Counted from the first letter of the stretch, positions 11,009 through 21,425 are shown. The stretch: 64,000 nt of DNA from Buchnera aphidicola (Pemphigus populi) (GCF_964058935.1 NZ_OZ060372.1:248001-312000), one strand, 5' to 3'. Notes: generated by a model not told the origin, from the sequence alone. Program-made: numbers and translations.

Positions 11009-11845
11009 CTAGGGGCTATAGCTCAGCTGGGAGAGCGCCTGCTTTGCACGCAGGAGGTCAGCGGTTCGATCCCGCTTAGCTCCATAATAAAAATTATCCT
11101 TCATTATTCTTAATATATAAAAAAATTCTTCTTCATTACAATTCATCTCTTCTGATCCTATTCTTTTTTTTAAAAAAAACTCATTTGTTCTTAAAAATAA
11201 ATTTATTTTTTTTTCATTTTCTAGTAATCCCGGTGGGATGGATTTATTTTTTTTTAATCTTTTTTGTATTACTTTAAGATAATTAAATATTATTCTATCT
11301 TCAGGCAAGATATATCGTGAAAAATATAAATTAGATACAGTGTATTCATGTCCAAAACAAATTAAAGTATTATTGGGTAAGGAAAATATTTTTTTTAATG
11401 AATGAAACATTAATTTCATATTTCCTGTAATTATTTTTCCGCATCCACCTGAAAATAATGTATCTCCACAAAAAAGATAAGGAGGACAATAATAGGATAT
11501 ATCATTAATTGTATGACCTGGTGTAGAAATAACAGAAAATCTGTATTTAATGATATCGATAATTGTTTTCTCATAAACGAAATTAACATTTTTAATATAT
11601 GTTGTTCCAGGAGGACCGTATATTTTTATTTTTGGATAGTATTTTAGTATCGCTTCAACACCTCCAATATGATCTTCATGGTAATGTGTAAGAAAAATAC
11701 ATACAGGATATAATTTATTTTTTTTTATATATCTTATTACTGGTAAAGATTTTCCAGGATCTACTATGATAGATAAACCTTCGGTATTACTTAATATCCA
11801 AATATAATTATCTAGAAAAATCTTAATATGATGTAATATCATCAA
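11009..11845 (-). CDS. gloB: Hydroxyacylglutathione hydrolase (glyoxalase II)
   Basis: Hydrolyses S-lactoylglutathione to lactate and glutathione in methylglyoxal detoxification. The binuclear metal ligands of the metallo-beta-lactamase fold are all present: THYHEDH near residues 52-58, TPGHT, CGDTLFSGG and FGHEY. The frame is 278 codons, whereas E. coli GloB is 251 residues and ends at the position of KDNF here. The last 26 codons, YYGAKRDRTADLL onward, are the antisense translation of tRNA-Ala and surrounding bases: the ancestral stop is gone and the frame closes only beyond the tRNA. The C-terminal tail is therefore probably a by-product rather than a selected domain. AAGGA lies eight bases before the start. 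Confidence 0.93.
   Translation of the reverse strand: MMILHHIKIFLDNYIWILSNTEGLSIIVDPGKSLPVIRYIKKNKLYPVCIFLTHYHEDHIGGVEAILKYYPKIKIYGPPGTTYIKNVNFVYEKTIIDIIKYRFSVISTPGHTINDISYYCPPYLFCGDTLFSGGCGKIITGNMKLMFHSLKKIFSLPNNTLICFGHEYTVSNLYFSRYILPEDRIIFNYLKVIQKRLKKNKSIPPGLLENEKKINLFLRTNEFFLKKRIGSEEMNCNEEEFFYILRIMKDNFYYGAKRDRTADLLRAKQALSQLSYSP
11012..11084 (+). tRNA. alaT: tRNA-Ala (anticodon UGC)
   Basis: 73 bases up to the discriminator A, very close to E. coli tRNA-Ala(UGC), with acceptor pairing GGGGCTA/TAGCTCC and anticodon loop TTTGCAC. CCA is not encoded (TAA follows), unlike the neighbouring tRNA-Ile, so it needs CCA addition. The whole gene is overlapped on the opposite strand by the run-on 3' end of the gloB frame. 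Confidence 0.97.
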
Positions 11846-11919
11846 ATCATTCCTTATCTTTATTAAAATTATATGTATAAAAAATATTATTTCACTATTT
11901 TAAATAGTAATTGATATTT

Positions 11920-12396
11920 TTATATGATAGAAGTTATTTTTCTATAACCAGTATCTTTGAAACTAGGATTATTTGCGGATAGGCGTGCTAATTTATCACA
12001 TATAATATTTTCCATATGGTTAGAATGACCTTTGATCCACTTCCAGTGAATTTGATGTGGTTTTAATGTCTTGTATAATCTTATCCATAAATCTATATTT
12101 TTTATTGGTTGTTTTTTTTTATTTTTCCAACCATATTTTTTCCATTTATATATCCAGTTTTCAATACCTTTTTTTACATATTGACTATCTGTTGCAATAT
12201 GTACTTCACAAGATTGTTTTAAAGATTCCAATGCTATAATAGTTCCCATTAATTCCATACGATTATTTGTAGTTAAATAAAACCCAGCATTTAAAAATTT
12301 TTTATGTTTTTTATAACAAAGCAAAACACTATAACCTCCTGGACCAGGATTTCCTAAGCATGAACCATCTGTAAAAATATAAACTAATTTTAACAT
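11920..12396 (-). CDS. rnhA: Ribonuclease HI
   Basis: Degrades the RNA strand of RNA-DNA hybrids. It has 158 residues (E. coli 155), and the four catalytic acidic residues keep E. coli numbering: D10 (FTDGSC), E48 (NNRMEL), D70 (ATDSQY) and D134 (ICDKLA). The handle region ([14 protein letters not shown]) is present. It is divergent from dnaQ with only 39 bases between starts, the same arrangement as in E. coli, so the two must share a very small promoter region. Confidence 0.96.
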   Translation of the reverse strand: MLKLVYIFTDGSCLGNPGPGGYSVLLCYKKHKKFLNAGFYLTTNNRMELMGTIIALESLKQSCEVHIATDSQYVKKGIENWIYKWKKYGWKNKKKQPIKNIDLWIRLYKTLKPHQIHWKWIKGHSNHMENIICDKLARLSANNPSFKDTGYRKITSII

Positions 12397-12435
12397 TATA
12401 AAAAATAACTCTTTAATATTATAAAATATAATTAT

Positions 12436-13164
12436 ATGAAAAAATCAATAATAAGACAAATTGCACTTGATACCGAAACCACAGGAATTAATAGTAAAGG
12501 TATCTTTTATGAAAAACATCGTATTATCGAAATCGGTGCTATCGAAATAATCAATCGTAATTTTACAGGAAATGATTTTCATAGTTATATTCAACCAAAT
12601 CGTTCAGTAGATCCTAAAGCTTTGGCTATACATGGAATTACAGATACATTCTTAGAATGTAAACCTATATTTAGTGACATAGCAATAAATTTTTTAAACT
12701 ACATAAATGGTGCAGAGTTAATTATACATAATGCTAGTTTTGATATTGGATTTATAGATTATGAATTAAGCATGTTAAATCTGAATATAAAAAATATTTC
12801 TTCTTTTACTACTGTAATCGATACTTTATTCCTTTCTAGGAAACTCTTTCCTGGTAAAAAAAATACTTTGGATGCTTTATGTTCTAGATATCATATCAAG
12901 AATGATGAAAGAGGTTTTCATAGTGCATTACTAGATGCCAAATTATTAGCTAAAGTATATTTATCTATGACTAGTTTTCAAGAATCAATAGATTTTTTTA
13001 GCAATGAAGCACAAAAATATAATAGCAATATTGTTATAAAAAAAAATAAAAATCATTGTTCTTCTAAAATACATATGGCTTCCATAGATGAAAATAAATC
13101 ACATAAATTATATTTAAAATATATGTTAAAAAAAAATAAAAAATGCCTTTGGTATAATGATTAA
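12436..13164 (+). CDS. dnaQ: DNA polymerase III epsilon subunit (proofreading exonuclease)
   Basis: 3'-5' exonuclease of the replicase, 242 residues (E. coli 243). All active-site residues are visible at E. coli positions: D12 and E14 (ALDTETTG), D103 (ASFDIGF), H162 and D167 ([10 protein letters not shown]). Residues 1-180 form the nuclease domain. The C-terminal segment, which binds the alpha subunit, is lysine-rich and diverged but full length. Proofreading therefore appears intact despite the AT bias. Divergent from rnhA and followed by tRNA-Asp, as in E. coli. Confidence 0.96.
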   Translation: MKKSIIRQIALDTETTGINSKGIFYEKHRIIEIGAIEIINRNFTGNDFHSYIQPNRSVDPKALAIHGITDTFLECKPIFSDIAINFLNYINGAELIIHNASFDIGFIDYELSMLNLNIKNISSFTTVIDTLFLSRKLFPGKKNTLDALCSRYHIKNDERGFHSALLDAKLLAKVYLSMTSFQESIDFFSNEAQKYNSNIVIKKNKNHCSSKIHMASIDENKSHKLYLKYMLKKNKKCLWYND

Positions 13165-13239
13165 TTAGATAATTAATTCTATTATTTTTCATTTGACAGA
13201 GTGATTTTTTTGATATAAAATTATCTTTTTAGTGATATT

Positions 13240-13313
13240 GGTGCGGTAGTTCAGTTGGTTAGAATATCGGCTTGTCACGCCGGGGGTCACGGGTTCAAGT
13301 CCCGTCCGCACCG
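13240..13313 (+). tRNA. aspV: tRNA-Asp (anticodon GUC)
   Basis: 74 bases to the discriminator G. Acceptor GGTGCGG pairs with CCGCACC, the anticodon loop is TTGTCAC, and the T arm is CGGGTTCAAGTCCCG. CCA is not encoded. It follows dnaQ as in E. coli. Confidence 0.97.
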
Positions 13314-13745
13314 AATTATATTTAAAAAATAGTCAATACATATATTATATATATAAAGATATTTATATATAAAAACTATAAAAATTTTATATTTTAATCA
13401 TCCTTCTTTATCTCTTCATTAATTATCAATATTCTTTTAAAAAAAATTTAAAGATAGTTTTTTTAAATTACACTTGTATTAAATACATTTAATTTATTTG
13501 AATAATCTTTTATAAGATAAATAATTTATCTAAAAAATATATTTCATAAATATGAACTTTATTTAATATATATATTTATTTAAGTTTAAAGAAAAATCTA
13601 ATATTTTTACATAAAAAGCATAACTTGAAGTATCAAAGTATATATAAATAGGACATACGATGTTTATCGATAATATATTTTAAAATTATGTCACTTATTT
13701 TTTATTACTGAATTCATGGCACCTGATAGTTGCGAGATGTCTGAT
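13314..13745. other. Non-coding gap between tRNA-Asp and gpt
   Basis: About 430 bases, almost pure A and T, with no open frame, hairpin-plus-T-run or recognisable relic. In E. coli many genes separate aspV from gpt; none of them can be read here. Confidence 0.6.
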
Positions 13746-14213
13746 ATGAGCAAGAAATACATTGTTACTTGGGATATGCTTCAAATTCATGCCAGAAAAT
13801 TAGCTAAAAAGTTACTTTCAGTAAATCAGTGGAAAGGAATCATTGCAGTTAGTCGAGGTGGTTTAATTCCTTCTGCTATTTTAGCAAGAGAAATGGGGAT
13901 TCGTTTTGTAGATACTGTATGTATTTCCAGTTATGACTATAATTGTTTACGTAATATGAAAATAATTAAACAAGCAAAGGGTAATGGTGAAAATATTGTT
14001 GTTGTAGATGACTTAGTAGATACAGGTGGAACGGCTCAAGTAATTAGAAAAATGTATCCCAAAGCATATTTTGTAACTATTTTTGCTAAACCAATCGGTC
14101 GTTTATTAGTGGATGATTATATTATAGATATTCCTCAAAATATTTGGATTGAACAGCCATGGGATATGGGCATTTCTTATATAAAACCCCTAGTTAAAGA
14201 TATTGAAAAATGA
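13746..14213 (+). CDS. gpt: Xanthine-guanine phosphoribosyltransferase
   Basis: Purine salvage enzyme transferring phosphoribosyl from PRPP to guanine, xanthine or hypoxanthine. The PRPP-binding loop is [13 protein letters not shown], the purine-binding tail IEQPWDMG is present, and SRGG near residue 37 is conserved. From the ATG at 13746 the protein is 155 residues and starts [13 protein letters not shown], matching E. coli [13 protein letters not shown] (152). In-frame ATGs at 13716 and 13737 would add ten or three unmatched residues, so I prefer 13746. No operon partner: 432 bases separate it from tRNA-Asp and 215 from grpE. Confidence 0.95.
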   Translation: MSKKYIVTWDMLQIHARKLAKKLLSVNQWKGIIAVSRGGLIPSAILAREMGIRFVDTVCISSYDYNCLRNMKIIKQAKGNGENIVVVDDLVDTGGTAQVIRKMYPKAYFVTIFAKPIGRLLVDDYIIDIPQNIWIEQPWDMGISYIKPLVKDIEK

Positions 14214-14428
14214 TTAAAATTGGTTTTAAAAGTAAAAAATAATATAGTTCACAAAATTATTTAAATTCATTTAAAAAAATTATGTTTTTTATAAAATATC
14301 TACCTATAAATAAGTATTTTTTTATTTAAAAATTATTTTTAACTAATTTTTAAAATAAACTTTTAAAAGATTAAATTGATATACTTTAATATTAATATCT
14401 TAAAATTAAGACTAAAGGATAACTTATA

Positions 14429-15004
14429 ATGAATAAAGATAAAAAAAAAATACAAAATGATAATTTACAACAATCACTTACTGAAGTATTTGTTGATCAA
14501 TTGGAACCATCTCAACAATGCATAAATAAAGAAATCATAGAACTTGAAAAAAAAATTTTATTAGAACAAGATAATTTATTAAACAAAAAAAAATACATAG
14601 CAGAAGAAATTGAAAAGGTAAAAAAAAGAATTAAAAAAGATATGGAGAATACTTATAAATTTGCTTTAGAAAAATTTATAAATGAATTGTTACAAATAAT
14701 CGATAATCTTGAAAGAGGATTGGCATTAGCATTAGCAGATCAATCAAATACTAATTTTAAAGAAGTAATTAATAAATTAGAATTAACTCTAAAGTTATGT
14801 TTAGATACTTTAAAAATTTTTGGTTTAAAAAAAATAAATGAAGTTAGTGTACCTTTTAATCCAGATATTCATCAAGCAATGTCTATACAATTTTCTGAAT
14901 CGATAAAAGAAAATTATGTAATATCTATTTTACAAAATGGTTATTTACTTAATAACAGACTGTTACGTCCAGCAATGGTAATAGTTTCCAAGAGAAAACA
15001 ATAA
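14429..15004 (+). CDS. grpE: GrpE, nucleotide exchange factor of DnaK
   Basis: Co-chaperone that releases ADP from DnaK. 191 residues (E. coli 197). Residues 30-90 form a charged, lysine/glutamate-rich coiled coil (dimer stalk), followed by the four-helix and beta-domain region: LLQIIDNLERGL, then GLKKINEVSVPFNPDIHQAM, the GrpE signature area. AAGGAT lies about ten bases before the start. I could not identify a convincing sigma-32 promoter. Confidence 0.93.
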   Translation: MNKDKKKIQNDNLQQSLTEVFVDQLEPSQQCINKEIIELEKKILLEQDNLLNKKKYIAEEIEKVKKRIKKDMENTYKFALEKFINELLQIIDNLERGLALALADQSNTNFKEVINKLELTLKLCLDTLKIFGLKKINEVSVPFNPDIHQAMSIQFSESIKENYVISILQNGYLLNNRLLRPAMVIVSKRKQ

Positions 15005-15009
15005 TTTTT

Positions 15010-15370
15010 TTGAAATGAATATGCAGAGATATTAGTTAATAATTTTTCTAAAAACTCTGCAAATATATTTTTTTTGTAATGTATTAGTATTTTACTTGTA
15101 TCGAATATTTTTCTTCTTAATTTTTTGGATCAATAATTAGATCAGAATCAATTTCAATTTGGTCTCATGCTTTAATTATATGTTATAAGTGAGTGGTAGA
15201 ACTATATATACCAATCTTGCTTTTATAAATATTTATTTTTATCTACTTAAATTATATTTGATTGTAAAGTTGTTGATTTAACTGTTGATCCAGATAGGAT
15301 TATTATTTTTTTAGAAATTATATATATGGTACAACATAAACAATGATGACAGATATTTTTTTATAAATGT
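15010..15370 (-). pseudogene. ratA: Relic of ratA (yfjG; START-like domain protein)
   Basis: The gap between grpE and smpB is where E. coli carries ratA, on the strand opposite smpB. Reading the minus strand by hand gives RatA-like segments in the right order. ILSGSTVKSTTLQS (about 15300-15260) resembles FLPGCTGSRILES. KINIYKSKIGIYSSTTHL (15240-15187) resembles VDVSKAGISKTFTTRNQL. QIEIDSDLIIDP (15164-15127) resembles RIEFHLDFEFT. IFAEFLEKLLTNISAYSF (about 15075-15022) resembles VFKELAANMVQAF. They are interrupted by TAA and TGA stops and at least one frame change, so the gene is dead. Hand alignment only. Confidence 0.6.
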
Positions 15371-15446
15371 ACTTATTATTTATGTTTAATGCTTCAGATA
15401 TATAAAATAATTTCATAAATTAGTAAAATAGGATTTATATAATTAA

Positions 15447-15941
15447 ATGAAAAAAAAAGAATATTTAAATAATAAAGTATCAATTATTGTTATCAATAAA
15501 AAAGCTAAATATAGTTATAATATTGAAGAAGAATATGAATCTGGTATAATCCTTCTAGGATGGGAAGTCAAATCTATTAGGTCAAAGAAAGTAAATATTA
15601 ATGGCAGTTACATATCATTGTTTGCCAATGAAGCTTTTTTATTTAGTTCTACATTTGAACCATTACCTACTATTTCTACTCATGTGGTGTATGATCCAAT
15701 GAGAAATAGAAAATTACTTTTACATAAAGAACAAATATATTTTTTGAGAGGTAAGGTAAATAGAGAGGGTTATACATTAATTGCTTTATCTTTATTTTGG
15801 AAAAAAAATTGGTGTAAATTAAAAATAGGTATAGGTAAAGGAATAAAAAAATTAGATAAACGCGAACGTGAAAAGAAAAATCAATGGCAATTAGATAAAA
15901 ATAGAATATTAAAAAACACCAAAAATAAAATATTATTTTAG
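15447..15941 (+). CDS. smpB: SsrA-binding protein SmpB
   Basis: Binds tmRNA and brings it to stalled ribosomes for trans-translation. 164 residues (E. coli 160). The OB-fold core shows the family signature YNIEEEYESGIILLGWEVKS, then KVNINGSYI and the L-H-K segment (LLLHKEQI). The basic C-terminal tail KREREKKNQWQLDKNRILK, which mimics the codon-anticodon pair, is intact. The frame is downstream of the decayed ratA region and has its own 500-base lead without other genes. Confidence 0.95.
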   Translation: MKKKEYLNNKVSIIVINKKAKYSYNIEEEYESGIILLGWEVKSIRSKKVNINGSYISLFANEAFLFSSTFEPLPTISTHVVYDPMRNRKLLLHKEQIYFLRGKVNREGYTLIALSLFWKKNWCKLKIGIGKGIKKLDKREREKKNQWQLDKNRILKNTKNKILF

Positions 15942-16058
15942 TATAAAAGAATAATAATAATAATATTATTATTTTAATATAGAAGATTTTTATTAAAATA
16001 TGTTTTTTATATTAAATATTTTTTTTAAAATATTTATCTTAAGTTAAGATATAAATAT

Positions 16059-16520
16059 ATGTATACATATAAGAATCACCAGTATTGGATGAGATATGCT
16101 TTAAAGTTAGCTATTATAGCTGGAAAAAAAGGAGAAGTACCGGTCGGATCTATATTAGTTTTTAAAAAAAAAATTATAGCAGAAGGTTACAATGCATCTA
16201 TTTGTCATAATGATCCTACCGCTCATGCAGAAATATTAGCTTTGCGTCAAGGAGGGAAAAAATTAAAGAATTATCGATTATTAAATACAACTCTTTACGT
16301 CACATTAGAACCTTGTATAATGTGTTTTGGAGCAATAATACAAAGTCGTATTGGTCATTTAGTTTTTGGAGCAAAAGAAAAAACAAACAAATTATCCATA
16401 TTAAAAAAATATTTAAAAAATAATATTATTAATCATAAATTTAATATTACTGAATCGATTTTACTAAAAGAATGCAGTGACGTACTTAACAAATTTTTTA
16501 AAAAAAGAAGAAAATCTTAA
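16059..16520 (+). CDS. tadA: tRNA-specific adenosine deaminase
   Basis: Converts the wobble adenosine of tRNA-Arg(ACG) to inosine. 153 residues. The zinc site is complete: HAE at residues 56-58 (catalytic E58) and PCIMC with C86 and C89. The N-terminus (YWMRYALKLA) matches the E. coli enzyme. The lysine-rich C-terminal helix is shortened and diverged, as is common in AT-rich symbionts. Confidence 0.95.
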   Translation: MYTYKNHQYWMRYALKLAIIAGKKGEVPVGSILVFKKKIIAEGYNASICHNDPTAHAEILALRQGGKKLKNYRLLNTTLYVTLEPCIMCFGAIIQSRIGHLVFGAKEKTNKLSILKKYLKNNIINHKFNITESILLKECSDVLNKFFKKRRKS

Positions 16521-16558
16521 ATTAATATCATTAATTTTATTATATTTATAATAAGTTC

Positions 16559-16939
16559 TTATTTTTCAAAAATCACAATTGCATACGCATATTTTTTTTC
16601 ATCAGTTAAATTAATATGAATATATTTTATTCCCATTATTTTTGCTAATATTTTTGCTTGATTTAATAACACTAATTTAGTGCTACCATAATTATCATTA
16701 TAAACTTCAAAATCACTAAATTTTATGCCATTTCTTATTCCAATACCTAATGCTTTTGCTGCTGCTTCTTTAGCTGAAAACCGTTTTGCTAAAAAATTAA
16801 TTCTATTTTTTTTTATTGAGTATTGGTAAAATTCTTTTTTTGATAAAATTCGTTTTGCTAACTTAGATCCTAAGTTGTCAATTATTTTTCTTATACGAGA
16901 AATCTTTATGATATCTATCCCAATACCAATAATAGTCAT
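16559..16939 (-). CDS. acpS: Holo-[acyl-carrier-protein] synthase
   Basis: Transfers 4'-phosphopantetheine from CoA to acyl carrier protein, required for fatty acid synthesis. 126 residues (E. coli 126). The two signature motifs are present: GIGIDIIKISRI (metal-binding aspartate) at residues 5-16 and FSAKEAAAKALGIG (catalytic glutamate region) around residue 55. Last gene of the lepA-lepB-rnc-era-acpS cluster. In E. coli recO and pdxJ lie between era and acpS; here only 62 bases remain. Confidence 0.95.
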   Translation of the reverse strand: MTIIGIGIDIIKISRIRKIIDNLGSKLAKRILSKKEFYQYSIKKNRINFLAKRFSAKEAAAKALGIGIRNGIKFSDFEVYNDNYGSTKLVLLNQAKILAKIMGIKYIHINLTDEKKYAYAIVIFEK

Positions 16940-17001
16940 TATGTTTTTTCTGCCTAATTTATTTTTATAGATAGTACTTAATGTTATTAAGTAATCAATA
17001 A

Positions 17002-17850
17002 TTAGCTATTATATCCTATTTTAATCCATAAATATAAAAATATTTTAATGTTAAATTTTTTTTCTATTTCTTTTCTTGCTAATATGCTAAATTTTTTTAT
17101 ATTCATACCATTTTTTCCTATTAGTATTTTTTTTTGGCTAGCATGTTTCACAAAAATAAGAGCATGAATTACTATTTTCTCTGTTTTTTTTATCCAATCT
17201 TGAATTTTAACTTTAATTATATATGGTAATTCTTGACTTAAATTACGTATGATTTTTTCACGTATTATTTCTGAGATAATAAATTTTTTTGAATAGTTTG
17301 TTTTCTCTTTTTTTAAGAAAATATGTCTAGAAACTGGTAAATAATTTTTTATTATTTCGGATAATTTTTTTATATTTTCTCTAGTTTTTGCTGAAACAAA
17401 AATAATTTCCTCAAAATATAGTTTTTTTTGTAAAAAATCGATATGAGGTAAGAATAGTTTTTTATTTTTAATAAGATCTATTTTATTTATTAAAAGTATT
17501 TTAGGAATATTATTTTTTTTTATTTTATTTAATATTAATTCATCATTTATATTCCATTTGATATGTTCTATAACGAATAAAATAATGTTTGAATTAAGTA
17601 TCGTTCCATCTATTTTTTTATCTATTATATTATTATTTTTTTTTATTTTTTGAATACCAGGCGTATCGATATAAATGCACTGATAATTACCTTTAGTTTG
17701 TATACCAAAAATATTTTTTTGAGTAGTATGTAACGTATGAGAGGTGATAGATATTTTTTCTTCCATTAATCTATTTAATATACTAGATTTCCCTGTATTA
17801 GATTGGCCTATAAGAGAAATTATTCCAGAATAATATTGATTGTATTTCAT
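17002..17850 (-). CDS. era: GTPase Era
   Basis: Essential GTPase that binds the 3' end of 16S rRNA in small-subunit maturation. 282 residues (E. coli 301). G1 is GQSNTGKS (15-22), G3 DTPGI, G4 NKID. The C-terminal KH domain has the GxxG-type loop [10 protein letters not shown]. The start codon overlaps the rnc stop by four bases (ATGA), so the two are translationally coupled, pairing the 16S assembly GTPase with RNase III as in E. coli. Confidence 0.95.
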   Translation of the reverse strand: MKYNQYYSGIISLIGQSNTGKSSILNRLMEEKISITSHTLHTTQKNIFGIQTKGNYQCIYIDTPGIQKIKKNNNIIDKKIDGTILNSNIILFVIEHIKWNINDELILNKIKKNNIPKILLINKIDLIKNKKLFLPHIDFLQKKLYFEEIIFVSAKTRENIKKLSEIIKNYLPVSRHIFLKKEKTNYSKKFIISEIIREKIIRNLSQELPYIIKVKIQDWIKKTEKIVIHALIFVKHASQKKILIGKNGMNIKKFSILARKEIEKKFNIKIFLYLWIKIGYNS

Positions 17851-18527
17851 TCTATTCCTAATTTTATTAATGCATTTTGAGCAGCATCTTGTTCTGCTTT
17901 ACGACGGCTAGCCCCTATACCAACAGAATACGCAGTAATACCACTAATTGCACAATGAATGGTAAATACTTGATTATGAGCTTCACCATATACTTTTTCT
18001 ACTAAATAAGCCGGTAAGGGTAAATGTTTAGCTTGTAAATATTCCTGTAATCTAGTTTTAGGATCTTTTTGTGTATCTCCAGGGCTAATTATTTTTAAAC
18101 GTTTCGCATACCATTTTAAGATCAAGTCTTCTACTGTATTAATATTACTATCTAAAAAAATGCTACCAATTAAAGCTTCTACCGTATTTGCTAAAATAGA
18201 TTCACGGCGAAATCCTCCACTTTTAAGTTCTCCTTGTCCTAATTGTAAATAGTCTCCTAAATCAAATTCACTTGCTATTTCAGCTAAAGTATGACCTCGC
18301 ACTAAAGTTGCTCTCATTCTACTCATATCACCTTCATTTACATTTGGAAAATGATGATATAAAGCGTTAGCTATCACAAAACTTAAAATAGAATCACCTA
18401 AAAATTCAAGACGTTCATTATGTTTGCTGTTAGCACTTCGATGAGTCAAAGCTTGAGTTAAAAGTTCTTTTTGCACAAAAGTATAGCCAAGTATCTGTTG
18501 TAGCCTATTAATTAGGATATAATTCAT
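17847..18527 (-). CDS. rnc: Ribonuclease III
   Basis: Double-strand-specific endoribonuclease that processes rRNA precursors. 226 residues, as in E. coli. The signature ERLEFLGDS is at residues 38-46, with catalytic E41 and D45; the second acidic pair lies in [12 protein letters not shown]. The double-stranded RNA-binding domain occupies roughly residues 155-225 and ends with the conserved [13 protein letters not shown]. Its expected rRNA substrate, the perfect 26-bp stem around 16S, is in this window. Coupled to era by a four-base overlap. Confidence 0.96.
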   Translation of the reverse strand: MNYILINRLQQILGYTFVQKELLTQALTHRSANSKHNERLEFLGDSILSFVIANALYHHFPNVNEGDMSRMRATLVRGHTLAEIASEFDLGDYLQLGQGELKSGGFRRESILANTVEALIGSIFLDSNINTVEDLILKWYAKRLKIISPGDTQKDPKTRLQEYLQAKHLPLPAYLVEKVYGEAHNQVFTIHCAISGITAYSVGIGASRRKAEQDAAQNALIKLGIE

Positions 18528-18659
18528 ATAATTATAAAATTTAATGTTTTTTAAAATGTTTCAGCTGCGTAAAATAATAAAAATAGATTTTAACAGCTGG
18601 AAAGTATATTTTTTATAATATTTCATTATAAATACGATACATCAATAAATGATATATTT

Positions 18660-19613
18660 TCAGTTTATTTTACCTATTCTATTTAAACGAATACCCACTG
18701 GCCATTTATGTTCTTCTTTATCAAAACTCATCCATATTATAGTCGCCTTACCTATTAAGTTTTTATCAGGAACAAATCCCCAATAACGACTATCTAAACT
18801 ATTATCTCTATTATCTCCTATCATAAAATACTGATCCTTTGGGACAATCCAAATACCTTTTTTTTGACCAGGTTGTTGATAATATTCATTTAATTGATCT
18901 CTAATTTGATTAGATAAAAGAATATCAAATACTTTTTTATCTATTTTCTCCTGAAATAAGTGAAATAATAAAGGATTAATTTTTTCATCTTTATTATTAC
19001 TATAATAAAAAGTTACATCTTTTCTATTTCTTATATCATTGGTATTATACTTTTTAAAATTTTCTAATATATAGCTTTTATGAGAAACAAATATTTCTTT
19101 TTTACAATTGTTTGTATTATTACATTCTTGATGAATTGTAAACATTTTATTTATCGTATTGTAAGTAATTCGATCACCAGGTAAACCAATAACTCTTTTA
19201 ATATAATTAATTTTTTTATTATACGGATGTCTAAATACCACTATATCTCCTCGTCTTGGTTTTCCGACATTCATCAGAGTATAATGGAAAATTGGATCTT
19301 TAATACCATAAGAAAATTTTTCTACTAAAACAAAATCTCCTATCAACAATGTTGGTATCATGGATCCAGAAGGTATTTGGAATGGTTCATAAATAAAAGA
19401 ACGAACTACAAATATAGTGATGAATATTGGGAAAAATGAAGCTATATATTCAATATATCTATTTTTTTTAAAAAAATCATGATGATTTATCTTGTCGCCG
19501 AATGTAATATCTTTTTTTTTGTTAAATTTATTATATTGATGTTTATTTATAAGCCAAAAAATGGCTGTTATTAATGTAGCCAGAAAAAACATTATAGCTA
19601 AAATATCAGACAT
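18660..19613 (-). CDS. lepB: Signal peptidase I
   Basis: Membrane protease that removes Sec signal peptides. 317 residues (E. coli 324). Two N-terminal transmembrane segments (about 4-23 and 57-72) precede the catalytic domain: serine nucleophile in PSGSMIP (S84) and general-base lysine in YIKRVIG (K139). The conserved box GDNRDNSLDSRYWGFVP is near the C-terminus. The middle beta-domain (about 165-225) is diverged and asparagine/lysine-rich. It follows lepA by 12 bases and precedes rnc by 132. Confidence 0.95.
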   Translation of the reverse strand: MSDILAIMFFLATLITAIFWLINKHQYNKFNKKKDITFGDKINHHDFFKKNRYIEYIASFFPIFITIFVVRSFIYEPFQIPSGSMIPTLLIGDFVLVEKFSYGIKDPIFHYTLMNVGKPRRGDIVVFRHPYNKKINYIKRVIGLPGDRITYNTINKMFTIHQECNNTNNCKKEIFVSHKSYILENFKKYNTNDIRNRKDVTFYYSNNKDEKINPLLFHLFQEKIDKKVFDILLSNQIRDQLNEYYQQPGQKKGIWIVPKDQYFMIGDNRDNSLDSRYWGFVPDKNLIGKATIIWMSFDKEEHKWPVGIRLNRIGKIN

Positions 19614-19625
19614 ATGATTCCCCTA

Positions 19626-21425
19626 TTATTTATTTGTATCAATATTTAAAATAGAAAGAAATATATTTTTTGGAACTTCTATATTCCCAATTTTTTTCAT
19701 TCTCTTTTTTCCTATTTTTTGTTTTTGTAATAACTTTTTTTTTCTACTAATATCTCCACCATAGCATTTTGCCAATACATTTTTCCGTAATTGTTTAATT
19801 GTTTCTCGAGCTATAATATGTCTTCCAATAGCAGCTTGAATAGGAATATCAAATTGATGTCTAGGAATCAATGTTTTCATTTTTTTTACAATTTCACGTG
19901 CTTGATATTGTGCACGATCTTCATGTGTAATAAATGATAAAGCATCTACTTTTTCAGTATTTACTAATATATCTATACATACCAAACTAGAAATCTTAAA
20001 TTTTTTAAAATGATATTCTAAAGAAGCATATCCACTGGAAACGGATTTTAATTGATCAAAAAAATTAAGAACAATTTCAGACATTGGAATTTCATATGTT
20101 AAAATTACTTGATGTGCATGATAGATAAGCTGACTTTGTATTCCTCTTTTTTCTATACATAATTTTATTACTTGTCCTAAATATTTAGGAGGTAACAACA
20201 TGTTACATTCAGCAATTGGTTCTCTGATTGTTTTAATATTACCTAAACTAGATAATTTAGATGGAGCATCTAAATAAAGAATATTATTTTCAATTGTTTC
20301 TACTTGATATATCACTGTAGGCATAGTTGCAATCAAATCTAGGTTATATTCCCTTTCTAATCTTGCTAAAATTATTTCCATATGTAACATTCCTAAAAAA
20401 CCGCATCTAAAACCAAAACCAAGAGCAGTAGAATTTTCTGGTTCATAAAATAATGAAGCATCATTTAAATGTAACTTACCTAAAGCATCTCGAAATATTT
20501 CATACTGCTCAGAACTTATAGGAAACAGTCCAGCATATACTTGTGGTGTGATCTTTTTAAATCCCATTAATTTTTTATTAGCTGGATTATGATATGAAGT
20601 AAGTGTAGCCCCCACCGGTACACTTTTTATATCTTTTATACCGCATATTACCCAACCTACTTCTCCACATTTCAAACACTCTTTATTTTTTCTTTTTGGC
20701 GTAAAAATTCCTAATTTTTCTACTTTATAACTTTTATCAGTATCCATGACTTTTATTTTTGAATTTTTTTCAAGTAATCCATTTTTAATACATACTAATG
20801 ATACAACTCCTAAATAATTATCAAACCATGAATCGATAATTAATGCTTGTAAGGGTTTTGTTTCATTTCCTTTAGGATGAGGGATATCGATAATAATTTT
20901 TTCTAGTAAATCTATTACCCCATCTCCTGTTTTAGCAGAACATTTCATAACATTGGATGTTGAAATTCCTATGATTTCTTCTATTTCTTTTAATGTCCGA
21001 ATAGGATTAGCAGTTGATAAATCTATTTTATTTAATACTGGAATAATTTTTAAATTCATTTCTAATGCTGTATGACAATTAGCTACAGTTTGCGCCTCAA
21101 CTCCTTGCGAAGCGTCAATAACTAATAAAGCTCCTTCACATGCAGATAAAGAACGTGAAACTTCATAAGAAAAATTGACATGACCAGGTGTATCTATAAA
21201 ATTTAATTGAAAAAGTTCATTATATTTATTTTTATAATTAATAGTTACGCTTTGTGCTTTAATAGTAATGCCTCTTTCTTTTTCTAAATCCATGGAGTCA
21301 AGGACTTGGTTATGCATTTCTCTTTTTGATAAACCCTTACAAATTTGAATAAAACGATCAGAAAGAGTTGATTTTCCGTGATCAATATGCGCAATAATAG
21401 AAAAATTTCTTATTTTTTTTATCAT
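19626..21425 (-). CDS. lepA: Elongation factor 4 (LepA)
   Basis: Ribosomal back-translocase GTPase. 599 residues, identical in length to E. coli. G1 is AHIDHGKST (12-20), G2 [10 protein letters not shown]3 DTPGH, G4 NKID. Domains II, III, the EF-G-like domain V and the LepA-specific C-terminal domain ([20 protein letters not shown]) are all present. First gene of the minus-strand cluster; its promoter must lie in the 410-base divergent gap before mnmA. Confidence 0.97.
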   Translation of the reverse strand: MIKKIRNFSIIAHIDHGKSTLSDRFIQICKGLSKREMHNQVLDSMDLEKERGITIKAQSVTINYKNKYNELFQLNFIDTPGHVNFSYEVSRSLSACEGALLVIDASQGVEAQTVANCHTALEMNLKIIPVLNKIDLSTANPIRTLKEIEEIIGISTSNVMKCSAKTGDGVIDLLEKIIIDIPHPKGNETKPLQALIIDSWFDNYLGVVSLVCIKNGLLEKNSKIKVMDTDKSYKVEKLGIFTPKRKNKECLKCGEVGWVICGIKDIKSVPVGATLTSYHNPANKKLMGFKKITPQVYAGLFPISSEQYEIFRDALGKLHLNDASLFYEPENSTALGFGFRCGFLGMLHMEIILARLEREYNLDLIATMPTVIYQVETIENNILYLDAPSKLSSLGNIKTIREPIAECNMLLPPKYLGQVIKLCIEKRGIQSQLIYHAHQVILTYEIPMSEIVLNFFDQLKSVSSGYASLEYHFKKFKISSLVCIDILVNTEKVDALSFITHEDRAQYQAREIVKKMKTLIPRHQFDIPIQAAIGRHIIARETIKQLRKNVLAKCYGGDISRKKKLLQKQKIGKKRMKKIGNIEVPKNIFLSILNIDTNK

